This document shows positions 7,437 through 16,105 of a stretch of 64,000 bases of DNA, in pieces. Position 1 is the stretch's first letter. Each line of letters begins with the position of its first letter. The notes below the pieces were generated by a model that was given only the letters and a program-made list of their open reading frames with translations, made no database searches and had not been told where the DNA came from. The position numbers and the translations under genes were made by a program. This DNA comes from Altererythrobacter sp. XM-24bin4 (GTDB taxonomy: Bacteria; Pseudomonadota; Alphaproteobacteria; Sphingomonadales; Sphingomonadaceae): positions 1 through 64,000 of the forward strand of contig QCWG01000002.1 of NCBI GenBank assembly GCA_003149575.1, read 5' to 3'.

Positions 7437-8492
7437 CTAATATGAGAAATCTAACGGCGCAAAAATGACACTAAAAGTAAGGGAGGATTTATTAAAATAA
7501 GAAATTGTGCTAGTAGTTGCTTCATAGCCTACTCTAAGCAGTATATTTTTATGAATGTTAAATGCAGTAGACAGACTCCAAGTGTTTTCTGTTCTCTCAA
7601 TCCCCAATAATCGTCCGCCATGTGCATTGCTATAGCCAGCGGAGACAGTGATATTTTTTTTATTTACAGGTATACTGACTACGCCTGTGAGCGATGCCAG
7701 TGTAGCAAGTTGATTTTCCACACGCGCGCCAAAGACAGTTTGCAAAGAACTGTGCCATCCGTTGCTATGTATCGTTTGCCGTTTAACATTAAATTGATTT
7801 TGAGTGTAGCCAACCTTATAAATACGGCTTACTCCAAAACTAATTTGGTGAAAATTGTGTCCCGACGATTTATAAAGCTTACTTGTAGAAAAGCTTAGAG
7901 TATTTTGCCTGCTCTCGACAAGCTGCTTTTTCTCATGAGATGTTTTTGCACAAGCATCCACATGCCAAAGGTTTTTGATATGATTTTTGGTGCATACATA
8001 TGCATTATGGCGCCTTATCCAAATATTATACTTAGGTGAATATGAGTGGCTAATTCCGCCAAAATAATCAATATATCGGCCAGCTCCCAAAGTATACCTG
8101 CCGTTCAAGCTGGCATTTAAACCAAATACAACGCCATGCTTCCGCACTAGTGCAGGATCCCCGTTGAATTCATATGGGCCTAATATCAGTGGCTTATTTG
8201 GATTTCCACCATTTATATTGTCTTCATATTCCAGAACAGGGGCTATATCGGTTTGGAGAGTAACACTACGCACCCTGCCAGGGAGACCTAAACCTTGAGC
8301 ATAGCCTTCTTTTTTAAGCCGATAATCAATAAGCTTCCCTGTTTGAAGGCTTATTGAAGTACCTTTTGCTTTTTCAAGTAAGCAGTAATTCGACAAACGC
8401 TCTGTCTGGACAGGTGATATACAACTCGCATGCGCCGCGCTGAAGATGCATGATGCGCATAATAGCGTCATAATTTTAATAATTGAAGGCAT
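7437..8492 (-). CDS. Outer-membrane beta-barrel protein, possibly Slam-like
   Basis: A Sec signal peptide (about residues 1-22, ending AAHA) is followed by about 330 residues of alternating beta-strand pattern and a terminal tyrosine in FAPLDFSY, as usual for outer-membrane barrels inserted by BamA. The gene begins at the base after the stop codon of a surface-type lipoprotein gene (TAAATG), so the two are translationally coupled. A barrel paired with a TbpB-like lipoprotein suggests a Slam (surface lipoprotein assembly modifier), which moves such lipoproteins to the cell surface. It is shorter than classical Slam proteins, with no clear TPR domain at the N terminus. The gene is visibly AT-richer than its neighbours. 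The barrel call is good; the Slam role is inference. Confidence 0.6.
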   Translation of the reverse strand: MPSIIKIMTLLCASCIFSAAHASCISPVQTERLSNYCLLEKAKGTSISLQTGKLIDYRLKKEGYAQGLGLPGRVRSVTLQTDIAPVLEYEDNINGGNPNKPLILGPYEFNGDPALVRKHGVVFGLNASLNGRYTLGAGRYIDYFGGISHSYSPKYNIWIRRHNAYVCTKNHIKNLWHVDACAKTSHEKKQLVESRQNTLSFSTSKLYKSSGHNFHQISFGVSRIYKVGYTQNQFNVKRQTIHSNGWHSSLQTVFGARVENQLATLASLTGVVSIPVNKKNITVSAGYSNAHGGRLLGIERTENTWSLSTAFNIHKNILLRVGYEATTSTISYFNKSSLTFSVIFAPLDFSY

Positions 8493-9299
8493 TTACCGCT
8501 GACCAATGATGGTCATTAAGCTGAAATTATCATCAGTAGTTGCTCCACCGACTGCAATGCCGGTAACGTGCGTTGCGCCACTGCCGTGTAGTGTACCGTC
8601 AAAATCTACTTTGCGTGCTTCTAGCTGTGTGGTGCCGTCTGTGTCGTAAATTATATAATCCCCATCAACACCAAAAACGTCTCCATCGTTGTTTATAGAT
8701 AAACTATTGTTTTCGTAACGGACATTGTTTGCATCAGCCATAATCTGGGCAGTACCGTCTGAAAACTGCACATCCATATCAAATGTGCCAGTCTCTACAT
8801 ACTGATTTTCATTATAAGAATATAGAGCCTCGGCATGTCCAGTATAATTATAACTGCCAATTGGCATATTTATAGCCTTATCACCTGAAACAACAAATAT
8901 AACACCATCGCCTGTCGTGCGGGTGTACAACCCAGCACTAGGGAAAAATGTGCCAATCACATTTTCTTGCGAACCGTCAGCCAGCTCAACTACTACTTCG
9001 CCGCTATAACTCCCATCTCCATTATCTATCTCATTTATAACTTCTATAACTGTATAACTTTGATAGTTACCCGAACTATCGACGTCAGGCACAAGAGCAA
9101 TTCCGTTGAATGATGAACTTTTTGCCCTTACCAAGCCTGCATTTGTACCACGTGGTGATATCCATAACACCTCGTTATTTGCAGTCTCGACATTGGCAGC
9201 CGTATTGGTGGTAGCCGTTGTTGAACCCCCACCCCCACCACAAGCTGCAAGCGTAGAAATTACAAGTGCACAAGATAATTTTGAAAGGTGCATTCCCAT
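8493..9299 (-). CDS. Glycine-anchored surface lipoprotein, TbpB/Slam-substrate-like
   Basis: The first 20 residues form a lipoprotein signal peptide with lipobox LAAC; Cys20 is followed by five glycines, a flexible anchor typical of lipoproteins displayed on the surface. The mature part (about 250 residues) is acidic and rich in beta strands and Gly/Asp. Its C-terminal half, with GTFDMDVQFSDGTAQIMADA and VDFDGTLHGSGATHVTG, resembles the small barrel of transferrin-binding protein B-like proteins. The next gene starts immediately after its TAA. A substrate cannot be named. Like its partner it is AT-richer than the plasmid backbone, which suggests a separate origin. Confidence 0.65.
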   Translation of the reverse strand: MGMHLSKLSCALVISTLAACGGGGGSTTATTNTAANVETANNEVLWISPRGTNAGLVRAKSSSFNGIALVPDVDSSGNYQSYTVIEVINEIDNGDGSYSGEVVVELADGSQENVIGTFFPSAGLYTRTTGDGVIFVVSGDKAINMPIGSYNYTGHAEALYSYNENQYVETGTFDMDVQFSDGTAQIMADANNVRYENNSLSINNDGDVFGVDGDYIIYDTDGTTQLEARKVDFDGTLHGSGATHVTGIAVGGATTDDNFSLMTIIGQR

Positions 9300-9373
9300 G
9301 CCTTAAACTCCATATTAACTAATTCCGAAAGTCGCAGCACGACTACACTTAGTCAAGTCACCTTACATTCCCC

Positions 9374-9389
9374 AATGGGCTAACCCATT
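9374..9389. promoter_or_regulatory. Palindrome upstream of the lipoprotein gene
   Basis: The perfect inverted repeat AATGGG-CTAA-CCCATT lies 75 bp upstream of the lipoprotein start, in the gap between sapC1 and the lipoprotein gene. There is no T-tract, so it looks more like an operator than a terminator. The regulator is unknown. The rest of 9300-9478 holds no gene. Confidence 0.35.
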
Positions 9390-9478
9390 AAATAAATAGC
9401 TGACGTTGACTTTGTACGTTTTGAGTCAGATCTATGTCGAGAAGATGCCCTGGCTCACTGTTGAATTGAGCGCCTCAT

Positions 9479-10183
9479 TTACCACTGCGCGCGGGTCCAG
9501 AACAGAGGGTGGGTGTTGTCTAGATCTCGTTCAAGAGATTGCGCCTGCGCATAAGCTAGGTGCAACCATCCGCGCCGCCGCAGTAGCGCTATTTCATTAG
9601 GAGAAAGCTGATCAAGTGCTCCTTCGTCGACGCTGAAATAATGGCGCGTTTGTCTCGGCAGTGCATTTGTTACCTCGATCGGACGCAAAACGCCTAGCCG
9701 GTCTAGCGTCTGGGTAAATAACCGGGTCTGGCGCAGCGTGTCAGCGAGCAAGCGGAGTAGCGAGACAATTTTAGAGAGTTCTGTGCTGTGCCCGCCACTG
9801 GCGTCGAACAGCTCTATGCCATACTCTTGGTCTAGCACATGGGCTGATGGATCGATCATCACGCGAAAGCCTGTTTTCATGGGTTGTAATCCGAACGGGT
9901 AAATCCGCAGGAAATAGGGAAGAAGTGGGTGCGCCCATGTGCCATCGGGGCTGACGAGCCCGTTGGGTTGGCCTGGTCGCGCCAGAACTGCGACCGGCTT
10001 AATGGTCGCCACGCCGTTCTCAGTATCCGCTACAAATACTACGGGAAAACATGCGGCGAACTGCCAGACCTCGGATAGCAGAAGGTCAACCTGATTGAGG
10101 TCGCGAGCAAAGCCAAAAGACTTTTGGGGTGCTAAGCGAAGGTGGCGGTGTGCTATGGATGTGAGTGGAGAGAAGGCGAACAT
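9479..10183 (-). CDS. sapC: SapC family protein (copy 1, end of export operon)
   Basis: The 234-residue protein matches the SapC family pattern: FPVVFVADTENG, a W-x-HPLLPYFLRIYPF segment (the family's W-x-x-P-x-IP-x-x-x-RRYPF), and IELFDASG before a helical C-terminal half. SapC takes its name from the S-layer export locus of Campylobacter fetus; the biochemical role is unknown. No signal peptide or membrane segment is visible, so it is probably cytoplasmic. It starts 6 nt after the SecA-like gene's stop, so it is the last gene of the operon. A second SapC begins the same operon but the two are only distantly alike. A role as a substrate-specific escort is inference. Confidence 0.85.
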   Translation of the reverse strand: MFAFSPLTSIAHRHLRLAPQKSFGFARDLNQVDLLLSEVWQFAACFPVVFVADTENGVATIKPVAVLARPGQPNGLVSPDGTWAHPLLPYFLRIYPFGLQPMKTGFRVMIDPSAHVLDQEYGIELFDASGGHSTELSKIVSLLRLLADTLRQTRLFTQTLDRLGVLRPIEVTNALPRQTRHYFSVDEGALDQLSPNEIALLRRRGWLHLAYAQAQSLERDLDNTHPLFWTRAQW

Positions 10184-10189
10184 TGCACT

Positions 10190-12085
10190 CTAGTCGACGA
10201 TGTTGAAGGGCAGGGCGGAGTCGAGCCACTCTTCGGTTTCGAGGAGCGCCTTGCGATTCTGAAAGGATTTGCGCTCAAAGCGAGATTGGCACAACTTGAC
10301 AACCTGTTCGAGCAGAGGTCTGGCCAGTGTGGCGGGAAGGCTCAAGGCGAGATGTAGAGCGAAACGTTCGAGCCGAGAAAGCTGTTGGCTAAAGAGCTTG
10401 TCATCGAGCGACACGAAGCGGTGTACTCGGCCATGGCTGCCTTGGCGACCGCAGCGCCCAGCAAGCTGGCGATCGACGCGCATGCTATCATTGTGTTCGG
10501 CGATTACCACATTAAGTCCGCCGCGAGCCAGAACCTCGGGAGGGAGCCTGATATCGACCCCGCGTCCAGCCATGTTGGTGGCGATTGTTACTGCGCTTGG
10601 CTGCCCGGCCGACTTGATGATCGCACTTTCGTACTTGTGGTTTAGTGCATTGAGCGTTTCATGGGGCAGCCCAGCCGCGTCCATCGCGCGAGAAAGCTCG
10701 GCGCTTTGGGCAACGTTGCGCACCCCGATCAGCACTGGTACTCCCGTTCGAGACAAACTGAGCGCAAGGTCGACGATTGCATCAAACTTTTCGGCATGGG
10801 AGCGGAAATAGCTCAGTGGCGTGTAGATGACCTGCCGCGGGCGGTTGGTTGGAATTCGGACTACTGCCTTGTGGTAGAAATGCCAGAATTCGGCTGCAGC
10901 CTCATGTGCGGTGCCGGTCACGCCAGACAGGCGTTTGAATTGCTGGAAGAACCGCTGGAAGGTCATTTGCACCAACGGTAGGTTGGGGTCAGTGAAAGGG
11001 ACGCGCTCGCGTGCCTCGATTGCTTGGTGTAGCCCGCTTGAAAGGCTGCGCTCGGGGGTCAAGCGGCCAGTGAACTCGTCGATCAGCACGATCTTGTTTT
11101 CGTCCACCACGTATTGAACCGACGGTATAAAGAACTCGCGGACCTTGAGTGCCTGAAGCAAGAGGTCGGTGCGGCGCTCTGTGCTACGCCATTGTCGTGG
11201 AGGGAGCGACTTCAAGCGTGCAAAAATATCGCTAGAATCTCGCAATAGCTGTATCTCGCCTTTAGCATGCAGTGGCCGATAATCGTGCCTAGGTTCCAGT
11301 TTTTCAGAAAGGTCTCGCGCCCATTCTACGGCTTCGTGGAGCCCTGGTACCTCCCGCGGGGCCGAAATAATGAGTGGTGTGATTGCCTCATCGATGAGCA
11401 TACTGTCAGCCTCGTCAACAATCGCAGAATGCAGTCCTTGCGGCAGCACCCGCTCTTCCAACTCACCGCCCCGCGCGCGCTGTGCCAAGGCATCGCGCAG
11501 GTAATCAGCGAGCAGCGTTTTAGGGGTGACATAGGCAAGGTCGCAGCGGTAGCCTGCGGCTCGCTCGTGTGGCTCCATTTCTTGCAGACAGGCGGCTACG
11601 CTTACCCCGCAGCGATCGTAAAGTGGACGGATTTCTTCTGTGTCACGCTCTGCGAGGTAATCGTTTGCCGTCAGAATCTGGCATGGCCGACCGCTCCACC
11701 CGGCCAGAACCCCAGCAAGACCTATGGTCAACGTCTTGCCTTCACCGGTGGCCATTTCGGCGAGGTACCCTCGATGGAGCGCTAGTGCGCCCATTATCTG
11801 CATTATGTATGGCCGCTTGCCAAGTGCGCGGCGGGCACATTCAACGATTAGCGCGAGCGCCTCATCAAGTGCGCCGCGAGCCTCAAGTGGTGCCCGGTTG
11901 ACCTCTTCGATGAGATGTTCCATTTGTTTGTTAAGATCACCCTCGGAAAGGTCTTGCAGAGCTTTGGCCTGGGCATCAATTTTGTGAGCTTCGCGGTTGA
12001 GGCGCTGTATAACGCTATGACGGCGGCGGTAATATCCAGCAATATGGTGTGCCCCGGCATCTAAACCTTTGGGTCGCTTGTACAT
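10190..12085 (-). CDS. Short SecA-like export ATPase
   Basis: The protein (631 residues from the ATG at 12085) has the SecA DEAD motor: Walker A MATGEGKT at 111-118, DEAD at 224-227, the cross-linking-domain region with DEFTGRLTPERS, then TNMAGRGVDI at 503-512 and RQLAGRCGRQG at about 539-549. Canonical SecA goes on for roughly 300 residues more (helical wing, most of the scaffold, zinc-binding tail); here only about 80 follow. It is therefore a specialised paralogue, not housekeeping SecA. An AGGA sequence lies 5 nt before this ATG, which overlaps nothing; an ATG at 12091 is an alternative, and the longer frame to 12196 lies inside the upstream gene. Gene context suggests it drives export of the giant surface protein, replacing the missing ABC ATPase. 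Confidence 0.9.
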   Translation of the reverse strand: MYKRPKGLDAGAHHIAGYYRRRHSVIQRLNREAHKIDAQAKALQDLSEGDLNKQMEHLIEEVNRAPLEARGALDEALALIVECARRALGKRPYIMQIMGALALHRGYLAEMATGEGKTLTIGLAGVLAGWSGRPCQILTANDYLAERDTEEIRPLYDRCGVSVAACLQEMEPHERAAGYRCDLAYVTPKTLLADYLRDALAQRARGGELEERVLPQGLHSAIVDEADSMLIDEAITPLIISAPREVPGLHEAVEWARDLSEKLEPRHDYRPLHAKGEIQLLRDSSDIFARLKSLPPRQWRSTERRTDLLLQALKVREFFIPSVQYVVDENKIVLIDEFTGRLTPERSLSSGLHQAIEARERVPFTDPNLPLVQMTFQRFFQQFKRLSGVTGTAHEAAAEFWHFYHKAVVRIPTNRPRQVIYTPLSYFRSHAEKFDAIVDLALSLSRTGVPVLIGVRNVAQSAELSRAMDAAGLPHETLNALNHKYESAIIKSAGQPSAVTIATNMAGRGVDIRLPPEVLARGGLNVVIAEHNDSMRVDRQLAGRCGRQGSHGRVHRFVSLDDKLFSQQLSRLERFALHLALSLPATLARPLLEQVVKLCQSRFERKSFQNRKALLETEEWLDSALPFNIVD

Positions 12086-12092
12086 GCCCATC

Positions 12093-14258
12093 CTACAACC
12101 GGAAGCGGCGCTGGAAGAACTGTTGAATTTTGCGTCCAATCTGTGTGGTGGCGGGGGCCTTGGGCAACTCAAGCCGCATAACCGCGAGTGCTCCATGCAT
12201 CATCTGTGCAGCGTTGTCTGTTTGGGCAACGTTTGCTTCAATGCGAAAGAAGGGTTCGGCGGCAGTTAAGCCCTGTGGGTCGGATGAAGCTACGGCAATA
12301 TTGCCGCCGCCAGCCATGCCTAACGCGCGTGAAGGCAGCGCGCCATTCTCGAAAGGAATGATCGTGGGCGCGGCTACGGCAAGCGTCTGAGTTGCCTGCC
12401 CGCCGATCTTTAGCGATGCTCGCTTTATTACGTTATTAAAGACGAAGCTACTCACTTGCGGCAGCACACCGATGAAACGCCAGTCATCTGGTCGGGTGAG
12501 GATGCCGAGGTTAGTACCGCGCGCCACCGACTGGCCGGGATGAGCTGCCGCCTCAGTGGCCGTCCAGAAGCCATCGATAGGAGCGGTTACACGCAGAGCA
12601 CTTTTCTGGTTGCGTAAACTATCTAGATAGATTTCTAGCGCAGCGATCTGTTCGCGGAGAGGGCTAATATTGGCGTGGTTCTGAGCTATTGACTGGCTCA
12701 ATTGGCTTTCAAGTTGGCGTTTGCGCGCCTCATTAGAACGGATTTGGAAATCGAGCTCAGGGTTTTCTAACTCAATCAAAATTTGCCCGCTGCTGATCCA
12801 GCTTCCGTTCTCGGGAGAGGGCACACGTACCTGCCCGCGCGCTTCGGCGAATATGCTTCGCGCCTGTTGGGCTTCGACCACCCCATTCACACGCACGGTT
12901 TGGTTCAGCGGGACTAGCGTCAGTGGCACGAGTATTGCGCCTAACCAGATAAGTGTAATTGCATTGGTGCGCAGGCGTATGCCGCGCAAAGCGCGGTCCG
13001 TTGCGAGCCAGCGTGCGAATTTGAAAGTTGGCAAAACGAATAGCATTGTTACTAGGATCAATGCCATCAACACTCCAAGATCGAGATATTGATTAGCCAC
13101 GAAGGTGATGATCCCGATCATAAGAACCAGCCAGTAGCCGAGACTGAGTGCGCCATAGATCGGCAGGATCACAGCTTCGCGGCGGTTGTGCGCGGCAGGA
13201 GTAGCTGAGCGGAGGAATAGAAGGTAGCGCTTACAAAGGTACTTAAGTTGCATCCGCGAGTTGGCGAAGAGGTTTGGCATGTCAAGCAAGTCGACAAGAA
13301 TGTGGTATCCGTCGAAGCGCAGAAGCGGGTTCAGGTTGAACAGAAGTGTTGAGACGCTGGCTGTGAAGACGACGTTGTAGGCCAGAGAGTTGAGCGTTCC
13401 AGGGGCGGTATGTGCCCACACAATCAAAGCCATCGCAGCAACTGCAAGTTCGAACAGTACCCCGGCCGCAGCCACCGAAAGCCGCTCCCCGCGTGAGCGG
13501 AAACCCCAGCTTGCGCTGGCGTCGACATATGGTACTGGGGTGAAGATCAATAGCATGATTCCCAGAATATGCACCTCGCCGCCGTGGAATTTGCACAGAC
13601 TGGCGTGGCCAATTTCGTGGATCGTCTTAGCAAAAGCGAAACCTATATAGAGCAGAAACAGATTGCCCGGCGCAAGGATGCCCTCGGTTGAGGCAAAAAG
13701 TGCTTCGGCATTCTGCATAAAGGTAATTGCGCCCGCAGTGGCGAGCAACAGGTACAGCATCAGTCCTACTGGACCGAACATGACCTTGATCAGCGGCAGG
13801 CTGGCATCAAGGGCCCGGTTCGGGTCAAAAAGCGGAATCTTGATCGAGAGAAACCCAACCAGAAGCGCGCGCTTCTGGCGCTTAGCCTTCGTACTGAACC
13901 GTTCAAAGAAACTGTCGGAATTTGAGAACTGGTCGTAAATCAGCATGTTTGAGAGGTGCAGCTGGCCTAGGAGCTGGACCACTTCTTCTTGCGAAAGAGT
14001 GAAATCGTGGTCACGCTCAAGCGTCAGATTCCAGGTTTCGGAAACTGTCCGGTCGACGTTGAGCGTTGCAAGGAATTGATAAGCTTCGGGTGATACCCGA
14101 AACCACTCTGCGCTGAGTTTTTCCTTGAGTACGATCCAAATTTCTTGCCCAAAGGTTTGGCGTCGAGCTATCACACTGGGACGCAAAGCACAGCGCAGGT
14201 CGGCAACGCGATACCACGCATTTGAAAACGTTTGCTGTGACAGGTCGATAGCAGTCAT
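12093..14258 (-). CDS. PqqD-like / site-2 protease (M50) / HlyD fusion membrane protein
   Basis: The 721-residue protein has three parts. Residues about 20-110 resemble a PqqD-like winged helix (WYRVADLRCALRPSV, then VSPEAYQFLATLN), a fold that often binds leader peptides. Residues about 155-430 form a polytopic M50 metalloprotease core with HEIGH at 214-218 and NPLLRFDG at 310-317; both zinc-ligand motifs are intact. After further membrane helices, residues about 450-610 form a HlyD-type lipoyl/coiled-coil adaptor (VNGVVEAQQARSIFAEARGQ, then a helical hairpin, then VTAPIDGFW). I start at the ATG at 14258, which overlaps the preceding stop as ATGA; the TTG at 14264 is less likely. It may receive the substrate leader inside, hold or cut it in the membrane, and join TolC outside; all of this is inferred. 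Confidence 0.88.
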   Translation of the reverse strand: MTAIDLSQQTFSNAWYRVADLRCALRPSVIARRQTFGQEIWIVLKEKLSAEWFRVSPEAYQFLATLNVDRTVSETWNLTLERDHDFTLSQEEVVQLLGQLHLSNMLIYDQFSNSDSFFERFSTKAKRQKRALLVGFLSIKIPLFDPNRALDASLPLIKVMFGPVGLMLYLLLATAGAITFMQNAEALFASTEGILAPGNLFLLYIGFAFAKTIHEIGHASLCKFHGGEVHILGIMLLIFTPVPYVDASASWGFRSRGERLSVAAAGVLFELAVAAMALIVWAHTAPGTLNSLAYNVVFTASVSTLLFNLNPLLRFDGYHILVDLLDMPNLFANSRMQLKYLCKRYLLFLRSATPAAHNRREAVILPIYGALSLGYWLVLMIGIITFVANQYLDLGVLMALILVTMLFVLPTFKFARWLATDRALRGIRLRTNAITLIWLGAILVPLTLVPLNQTVRVNGVVEAQQARSIFAEARGQVRVPSPENGSWISSGQILIELENPELDFQIRSNEARKRQLESQLSQSIAQNHANISPLREQIAALEIYLDSLRNQKSALRVTAPIDGFWTATEAAAHPGQSVARGTNLGILTRPDDWRFIGVLPQVSSFVFNNVIKRASLKIGGQATQTLAVAAPTIIPFENGALPSRALGMAGGGNIAVASSDPQGLTAAEPFFRIEANVAQTDNAAQMMHGALAVMRLELPKAPATTQIGRKIQQFFQRRFRL

Positions 14259-16105
14259 AGCCAAAAGAATTCACGTAAGAAATTGATGGTGCGGCGGGTC
14301 ATGACCCAAATGATTGGGTGCTTACCAGCATTGATCTTGGCATTGCCGCCCATGCCGGGACGCCACCACGACTGATTATTGCCGAGAATATTCGCCTTGG
14401 CTAGGAATACGTTGGCATTGTCACGCACTTCGGCAACTGGGTCGATCCGTTCAATCTCGAACTCAATTTTCTTGTCGGGGTGACCGACTAGCGAGGCTTG
14501 ACCGATGTCTCCAGTATTCAAAAGTGGTACCGTATCTTGCCTGATTTCAAGCTCAATGAACAGCGTATGCGTACTCGCCACCTTGAGCAGCGGCTCACCT
14601 TGGCGCACTGGCGAGCCAAGATTATTGCGCAGTTCTCCTTCGACGACGATGCCATTACGTGGGGCGAGAATTTCGGAATTGGCCAGCTTGAAGCGCACCA
14701 ATTCCAGCTTGGCCTCGGCTTGAGCCTGCTGTGCGCTCGCAATTTGCATGTTGGCCAGTTCGCGCACTGCGCGAGCCTTTTCGACCTCGCGGCGGTACCT
14801 CACTACATCGGCGAGGGCTATGGTCTCTTCCTGCAAAAGTTCGCGCTGGTCGAGTGTAACGAGCCGCTGCCCCTGTGACACGTGTTCTCCCAGATCGGTG
14901 TGAACGGAAGCTAAGAAACCGTCAAACGGGACAGAGATTACCGACAATTCATCGCTGCGAAGGGTGGCCTTGGCGCCGACCTTGTGGTCGATCTCGATCA
15001 ATGAGGCGGTGATAAGTGATGCCGCCAAAGTTAAAACGCCTAACTTCGCCGCGATCTGACGGGGGCCCAGCAAGAAACGTGCGCCTTCACTTGCAGCATG
15101 AATCCATCGCAAGAAGAAAATCCGGTCGGCGGCATAGATGCGGTCCAAGAATGGGCCGAGTGCAGCCAGCAGGTGTCGAAGCCGGACAAGCTCATCAGTG
15201 CTGACGGGCTGCTCTTTTTGCTCGATGAAGACGACGCCGAACAGGCCCTTACGTCCCTCAAAGGGTAGGCTAAGAACGGCTCTGTTACCATGACTCTCAG
15301 AAAATATCCGGTGAGCACGATTAACAACGCGACCCTCCTCGCTGTCGGGAAAGGCTACGGCACGGCTTTGGTCACAGGCCTCTTCCATGGCGTCGACAAT
15401 GTCGCGAGCGATGGCCGCGCGGCGGTCAAAATCGGCCGACTGGCTTACCGCAGAAAGTCGGATGCGGCCCCGGAGCATGATGCCCAATGAAACGCGCTCG
15501 GCACCCAGTTTGGTGACAAGAACGTTGCACAAGTGATAGGCTGCCTTGAGGAAGCGGTCTTGCATGCACACGTCATGGGTTAGCCTCATGAGTGTATCGT
15601 TGGCCAGTCGCACGTCACCTGAGACGGTTTGGCCGCTGCTGTTGCGTCCAACTTGCTCGGGGAGGGCAATAAATATATGCTCGAACGCCGTCTCCAGAAC
15701 GCTTTCCTGCGCCGGGTAGGGCAGCCACAGCGCTAGGACTGCACCCGTCTGGTGCGACGACGGCCCCACTGCAAGCGGTAACATCCGCAGCCGTTGACCT
15801 GTGTCGAGGACGCTTTCGATCGGCTGTCCGATGGCTTGGGACTGTTCGGCTCCAAGCAGAAGCGTTTCGGCGAATTCCGTAAGGTTGCTGCTGCGCTGCG
15901 GATATTTCATCACCGCGCGCCAAACGCCCCGCGTTGCATCCTTTTCAAGAAGTAGTGCCATAGAGGCACCAAGCGCATGGGCGCCGGCTATAAGATAATG
16001 TTGCCAGAAATTGGGACCGAGCTCGCTTGCAGCAGCCAGTTCTTGTAGCGAAACGTTTCCCGTCGTGCTTTGAAATTTGGGCTGGTGCAGTGCCGTGACA
16101 TTCAT
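14255..16105 (-). CDS. GAF-domain HlyD-type periplasmic adaptor
   Basis: The 616-residue protein has a large cytoplasmic N-terminal half with a GAF-like fold at about 180-325 (FLKAAYHLCNVLVTKLGAER through GLFGVVFIEQ) and possibly a degenerate first copy at about 35-150. A single membrane helix follows at about 351-371. The rest is a HlyD adaptor: KVGAKATLRSDELSVISVPF, a coiled coil at about 425-475, and APRNGIVVEGELRNNLGSPV. GAF domains bind small ligands or mediate dimerisation, so export might be gated by a cytoplasmic signal; the ligand is unknown. It starts with ATGA overlap on the previous gene and ends with ATGA overlap on the next. Confidence 0.87.
   Translation of the reverse strand: MNVTALHQPKFQSTTGNVSLQELAAASELGPNFWQHYLIAGAHALGASMALLLEKDATRGVWRAVMKYPQRSSNLTEFAETLLLGAEQSQAIGQPIESVLDTGQRLRMLPLAVGPSSHQTGAVLALWLPYPAQESVLETAFEHIFIALPEQVGRNSSGQTVSGDVRLANDTLMRLTHDVCMQDRFLKAAYHLCNVLVTKLGAERVSLGIMLRGRIRLSAVSQSADFDRRAAIARDIVDAMEEACDQSRAVAFPDSEEGRVVNRAHRIFSESHGNRAVLSLPFEGRKGLFGVVFIEQKEQPVSTDELVRLRHLLAALGPFLDRIYAADRIFFLRWIHAASEGARFLLGPRQIAAKLGVLTLAASLITASLIEIDHKVGAKATLRSDELSVISVPFDGFLASVHTDLGEHVSQGQRLVTLDQRELLQEETIALADVVRYRREVEKARAVRELANMQIASAQQAQAEAKLELVRFKLANSEILAPRNGIVVEGELRNNLGSPVRQGEPLLKVASTHTLFIELEIRQDTVPLLNTGDIGQASLVGHPDKKIEFEIERIDPVAEVRDNANVFLAKANILGNNQSWWRPGMGGNAKINAGKHPIIWVMTRRTINFLREFFWL

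Noticed and set aside
9374..9389. Terminator after sapC1
   Set aside because: The hairpin has no T-tract on the minus strand and lies 90 bp past the stop, so I list it as a possible operator only.
12092..12196. N-terminal extension of the SecA-like protein
   Set aside because: These codons lie inside the M50-HlyD gene and read as a proline-rich, unconserved stretch. ATGs at 12085 or 12091 with AGGA nearby fit the operon spacing.
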